Source: JAHJFW01 sp038065635
GTDB lineage: Bacteria > Patescibacteriota > Patescibacteriia > 2-12-FULL-60-25
Assembly (NCBI GenBank): GCA_038065635.1
Contig: JBBTQP010000007.1
Location: 1 to 7,684, forward strand
Reading direction: 5' to 3'
DNA length: 7,684 nucleotides
This document shows positions 4,848 to 7,684 of the stretch, one piece after another. The notes beneath the pieces are model-generated. The model searched no databases, had not been told where the DNA came from, and saw nothing but the letters and a program-made list of their open reading frames with translations. Position 1 is the first letter of the stretch. Every line of letters starts with the position of its first letter. Both the position numbers and the translations under genes were made by a program.

Positions 4848-6047
4848 ATGAAGCTTCGGACTTTGTCTGCTAAAACTTCGCTTCGAGGGAAGCGTGTTTT
4901 GCTTCGCGTTGATTGGAATATTCCGCTTTATGAATCTGCGGCCGCGGAAGATCATTTGAAGTTACAACGAAACGCGGCCACGATTGAAAATCTCGCATCT
5001 CGCGGTGCTATTGTGATTGTTCTTACACATCTCGGACGACCAAAGGCGCGCGAGGCGAAATTTTCTACCGAACGACTTGTAGGGATTTTTCGAAAAATCG
5101 CTCGCGTTCCGGTTCGTTTCATTGGTGACGATATTGAGTCAAAGAGCGGGATGGAGCATGTTTTAGACGTAATAAATTCGTCAGCTCCGGGATCGGTGTT
5201 GTTACTTGAAAACGTTCGGTTTTATAGAGGAGAAGAGACGAATTCGCCAACATTTGTCGCACGTTTAGCGTCGCTCGGAGACATTTTTGTTAACGACGCT
5301 TTCGCTTCATGCCACAGGTCGCACGCGAGCGTTGTCGGTGTCGCAAAGAGTGTTCCGTCATACGCTGGACCGGCTTTGGTCGCTGAGGTGGAAGGTATGG
5401 AACGTATTTTTAATAAACCAAAGCGCCCGTTCATTTCCATTATCGGAGGAGTCAAACTTTCTACGAAAATAGGAGTTATCAAAACGTTGCTTTCCGTTGC
5501 GGACCGCGTTTATATAGGCGGAGCCATGGCGAATCCGTTTTTTAAGGCGCGACGACTTGAAATCGGCAAATCTATCGTTGAGAAGGAGAGTGTAGTAATC
5601 GCGAAAGCTCTTTTGAAAAATCCCAAGCTCAAAATTCCTACCGACGTATTGGTAGCACGCGCATTAAAACCAAACCAGAAAGTGCGTTGCGTTCCAGCGA
5701 ACCAAGTGAAAAATGCGGATGTAATTGGAGATATCGGAACAGAGACTATGATGGATTGGGCTTCAGAGATAAAGACAGCGAAAACTATTTTGTGGAACGG
5801 CCCTGTAGGAGTTGCGGAAATCCCGTCGTTTTCGCACGGCTCGCTCGTTTTGACTCGCGCGATCGCGGCTCGAAGCAAATCGAGCGCGTATGGAGTCGTA
5901 GGAGGAGGGGATACGCTTCCGATTGTTGCGCGAAGTGGCATGGCTGAGTGGATCGATCATTTATCGACCGGAGGAGGGGCGATGCTGGAGTTCATCGCGA
6001 ACAAAGGAAATCTGCCGGGGTTGCTTCCGCTTAAACTTAAGAAATAA
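4848..6047 (+). CDS. pgk: Phosphoglycerate kinase
   Basis: Pgk transfers the acyl phosphate of 1,3-bisphosphoglycerate to ADP, making ATP and 3-phosphoglycerate. At 399 aa it has the usual monomeric length. N-domain substrate motifs are LLRVDWNIPL (18-27), HLGRPK (61-66), LLENVRFYRGE (119-129) and FVNDAFASCHRSHAS (147-161). The linker and C-domain nucleotide motifs are IIGGVKLSTKI (198-208), IGGAMAN (223-229), DIGTET (295-300), ILWNGPVGVAE (314-324), VVGGGDT (350-356) and STGGGAMLEF (373-382). Two deviations stand out: EDHLKLQR (34-41) replaces the canonical DDTRIR, placing Lys38 where a 3-phosphoglycerate-binding Arg is usual, and GVAE replaces GVFE. The ATG is set by the distance to RVDWN. 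It lies 7 nt after an extended -10 box. A small membrane-protein gene follows after 2 nt. Confidence 0.97.
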   Translation: MKLRTLSAKTSLRGKRVLLRVDWNIPLYESAAAEDHLKLQRNAATIENLASRGAIVIVLTHLGRPKAREAKFSTERLVGIFRKIARVPVRFIGDDIESKSGMEHVLDVINSSAPGSVLLLENVRFYRGEETNSPTFVARLASLGDIFVNDAFASCHRSHASVVGVAKSVPSYAGPALVAEVEGMERIFNKPKRPFISIIGGVKLSTKIGVIKTLLSVADRVYIGGAMANPFFKARRLEIGKSIVEKESVVIAKALLKNPKLKIPTDVLVARALKPNQKVRCVPANQVKNADVIGDIGTETMMDWASEIKTAKTILWNGPVGVAEIPSFSHGSLVLTRAIAARSKSSAYGVVGGGDTLPIVARSGMAEWIDHLSTGGGAMLEFIANKGNLPGLLPLKLKK

Positions 6048-6049
6048 TT

Positions 6050-6310
6050 ATGGACATTGAAAAAACCAGCTCACTCCGTCTGTCTGTCGTGAAAAAAACT
6101 CTGGAGCTCATGACCGCGGCATCCGCGTTTGTTGCGGCGCTCGCTTGGAACGATGCTGTACAGTCATTGTTTGTGCAAATATTCGGAATGAAACAAGGGG
6201 TGGTTGCGAAATTCACTTACGCGATTATTGTGACAGCGATTGTTGTTTGGATCGGATACCGTCTCTCAAAAGTTTCGCAAATAATTGAAAAACGTTTAGA
6301 AAAGAAATAA
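6050..6310 (+). CDS. Small two-helix membrane protein, DUF5654-like
   Basis: This 86-residue protein has two hydrophobic helices (about 18-32, reaching toward 45, and 51-70) with basic ends (K16, K17; R71, K74 and the C-terminal KRLEKK). The signature AFVAALAWNDAVQSLF (26-41) followed by a short turn and a second helix resembles DUF5654, a small membrane family of unknown function seen in archaea and Candidate Phyla Radiation bacteria; this match is from memory. It starts 2 nt after the pgk stop, so it is almost certainly co-transcribed with pgk and may be translationally coupled. No catalytic residues or secretion signal are visible. The conserved helix-breaking W33-N34 pair inside the hydrophobic stretch hints at a functional site, but no role can be assigned. 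Confidence 0.85.
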   Translation: MDIEKTSSLRLSVVKKTLELMTAASAFVAALAWNDAVQSLFVQIFGMKQGVVAKFTYAIIVTAIVVWIGYRLSKVSQIIEKRLEKK

Positions 6311-6331
6311 CAGATAATGATTAAAGAGACA

Positions 6332-6414
6332 GTTTTATAAAATATTACTTATCTCACTGCGGAACTCGCTTCGCTCGGACAGTCCTCGTTTCGATAAGTA
6401 ATATTTTATAAAAC
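6332..6414 (+). repeat. Hairpin element E2: conserved core in private inverted arms
   Basis: This 83-nt element lies between the small membrane-protein gene and eno. The 22-nt arm 6332-6353 (starting GTTTTATAAAATATT) is a perfect reverse complement of 6393-6414, enclosing 39 nt. Its core 6347-6399 matches E1 at 47 of 53 positions. The six differences include AA to GG in the middle and four single changes toward the core edges. The outer 15 nt of each arm are AT-rich and unrelated to E1. On the - strand the core reads GAGCGAAGCGAG, a string reminiscent of other bacterial dispersed palindromic repeats. It ends 11 nt before the eno ATG, so it would be part of any read-through mRNA leader. Confidence 0.85.
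6407..6412 (+). promoter_or_regulatory. Candidate -10 box for eno inside the right arm of E2
   Basis: TATAAA (6407-6412) ends 13 nt before the eno ATG, in the spacing range of the other -10 boxes here, but it lacks the TGn extension and a -35. Because the arm is AT-rich, this match is expected fairly often by chance. Its mirror copy lies in the left arm. Confidence 0.25.
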
Positions 6415-6425
6415 CATCTAACCAT

Positions 6426-7684
6426 ATGTTTATAAGATCAAGAATCAAGTCCGTTCAAGCGCGAGAAGTTCTAGACTCTCGCGGCAATCCGACAGTCGCG
6501 TGCCGCGTGACGCTCGTTTCCGGAGCCACTGCAGAATCCAAGGTTCCGTCCGGAGCATCGACCGGCAGCCATGAAGCGCTTGAACTTCGCGACGGTGGAA
6601 AGCGATATGGCGGCAAGGGGGTTTTGACCGCAGTGAAAAACGTGAATACACGAATCGCGCCGATTTTGCGCGGAATTGATGCAAAACGACAGACGGATAT
6701 AGATCATGTGATGAACGAGCTTGACGGTACTCCGAATAAAGCGTCGCTCGGAGCGAACGCGACGCTGGCAGTTTCTTTGGCGACAGCTCAAGCACTGGCT
6801 GTTCATCGCAGGATGCCGCTTTGGAAATCGATTCGCCACACGTTTCATTTTTCGAAAAAAGCGTCACTTCCGGTTCCGATGATGAACGTATTGAACGGTG
6901 GAGCGCATGCGAATTGGTCGCTTGATGTTCAGGAGTGCATGATTTTGCCGCGACAGCGTTTGTTCCACGAACGGGTTCGCGCAGGAGCGGAGACGTTTCA
7001 TGCGCTAGCATCTCTTTTGAAAAAGCGCGGTTTTACCACGACCGTTGGAGATGAGGGTGGATTTGCACCGAAATTGAAGAACGTTGAGGAAGCGTTTGAT
7101 CTTTTGGTTCTCGCGATCAAAAAAGCGGGATACAAGCCGGGGAAAGAGATCGCGCTAGCAACGGACGTGGCCGCGAGTGAATTTTATGACGCGAAAAAGA
7201 AGGTTTATCGTTTTAAGGCGGAGGGCGGAAAGGAGTACTCGGTTTCGGATTTGTTGAGACGCTACGAGAATTGGCAGGTAAGCTATCCTTTGATGTCCAT
7301 CGAAGATCCTTTTTCGGAAGATGATTGGTCGGCGTGGAAGGCGGCGGTTCCGGCGTTGAAGCGAAGATCCATAATCGTCGGCGATGATTTCTTCGTTACC
7401 AACGTGAAACGTCTTGAGCGGGGGATACGCGAAAAAGCGGCGACCGCGATTCTCATCAAACCGAATCAAATCGGGACACTGACCGAAACGGTTGATGCTA
7501 TCCGTATGGCGCAGGAGGCGGGATTTGCAGTTATTATCTCTCATCGTTCAGGCGAAACGGATGACACGACCATCGCAGATCTCGCTGTTGCATGCGGAGC
7601 CGAACATATAAAAACAGGATCGCTTTCGCGATCGGAACGCGTTGAGAAGTATAATAGACTGATGGAGATAGAGTTGGAGATGGG
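6426..7684 (+). CDS. eno: Enolase, 3' end cut by the window
   Basis: Enolase dehydrates 2-phosphoglycerate to phosphoenolpyruvate with two Mg ions. The reading frame is open from the ATG at 6426 to the window edge: 419 complete codons plus two bases. Usual bacterial enolases are about 415-435 aa, so only a short C-terminal piece is missing. Visible motifs are AREVLDSRGNPTV (12-24), PSGASTG, H161 in GGAHA, E170 in VQE, the catalytic acid E210 in VGDEGG, metal ligands D247 (TDVAASEF), E293 (SIEDPF) and D320 (GDDFF), catalytic K345 in LIKPNQIG, the SHRSGET loop, and IKTGSLSRSERVEKYN near the end. HANWSLD replaces the commoner HADN-x-x-D. The start fits homologues, which place the AREILDSRGNP motif about 10 residues in. 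No Shine-Dalgarno site precedes it, and element E2 ends 11 nt upstream. Confidence 0.97.
   Translation, partial: MFIRSRIKSVQAREVLDSRGNPTVACRVTLVSGATAESKVPSGASTGSHEALELRDGGKRYGGKGVLTAVKNVNTRIAPILRGIDAKRQTDIDHVMNELDGTPNKASLGANATLAVSLATAQALAVHRRMPLWKSIRHTFHFSKKASLPVPMMNVLNGGAHANWSLDVQECMILPRQRLFHERVRAGAETFHALASLLKKRGFTTTVGDEGGFAPKLKNVEEAFDLLVLAIKKAGYKPGKEIALATDVAASEFYDAKKKVYRFKAEGGKEYSVSDLLRRYENWQVSYPLMSIEDPFSEDDWSAWKAAVPALKRRSIIVGDDFFVTNVKRLERGIREKAATAILIKPNQIGTLTETVDAIRMAQEAGFAVIISHRSGETDDTTIADLAVACGAEHIKTGSLSRSERVEKYNRLMEIELEM

Noticed and set aside
998..6399. The two core copies as CRISPR repeats
   Set aside because: Only two copies exist, more than 5 kb apart, in separate spacers, with no spacer-repeat periodicity and no cas genes.
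6445..7011. 188-codon open frame on the - strand inside eno
   Set aside because: It lies wholly within the enolase coding region, whose + strand translation carries all catalytic motifs; the - strand product is low-complexity Arg/Ser-rich.

Overview
The window is a gene-dense, single-strand stretch of a bacterial chromosome with roughly balanced base composition. Every supported gene is on the + strand. Several traits fit a streamlined genome of the Candidate Phyla Radiation (Patescibacteria, probably Parcubacteria-like): a short ~195-residue EF-Ts, a gap/pgk/eno set of lower-glycolysis genes, a TSP3-repeat surface protein with a C-terminal anchor, a DUF5654-like small membrane protein, most starts lacking a Shine-Dalgarno sequence, and several palindromic intergenic repeats. 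This placement is inference from gene content and motif style; no 16S rRNA is present to confirm it.

Layout. Positions 1-198 hold the end of a GGGGAT-type palindromic repeat and the rpsB leader. Next come rpsB (ribosomal protein S2) and tsf (EF-Ts), separated by a large hairpin element (E1, 980-1068). A gene for a secreted, membrane-anchored protein with calcium-binding type TSP3 repeats follows. Then come gap (GAPDH) and a membrane-anchored metallophosphoesterase that overlaps gap by 4 nt. A 211-nt spacer carries three copies of an inverted ATTGC/GGCAAT repeat. Then come pgk, a DUF5654-like small membrane protein 2 nt downstream, a second hairpin element (E2, 6332-6414), and eno, which runs off the right edge nearly complete.

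How the genes work together. rpsB and tsf serve translation. gap, pgk and eno catalyse three of the five steps from glyceraldehyde-3-phosphate to pyruvate; phosphoglycerate mutase and pyruvate kinase are not in the window. The metallophosphoesterase and the small membrane protein are tied to glycolytic genes by overlap or a 2-nt gap, so co-transcription is likely, but nothing shows a glycolytic function for either.

Most notable signals. (1) E1 and E2 share a 53-nt core (47 of 53 identical), yet each is enclosed by its own unrelated but perfectly complementary arms. (2) Several genes carry a TG-N-TAT-type extended -10 box only 7-16 nt before the ATG with no clear Shine-Dalgarno, suggesting leaderless or near-leaderless mRNAs. 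No wholly new protein system is evident; the novelty lies in the intergenic elements.
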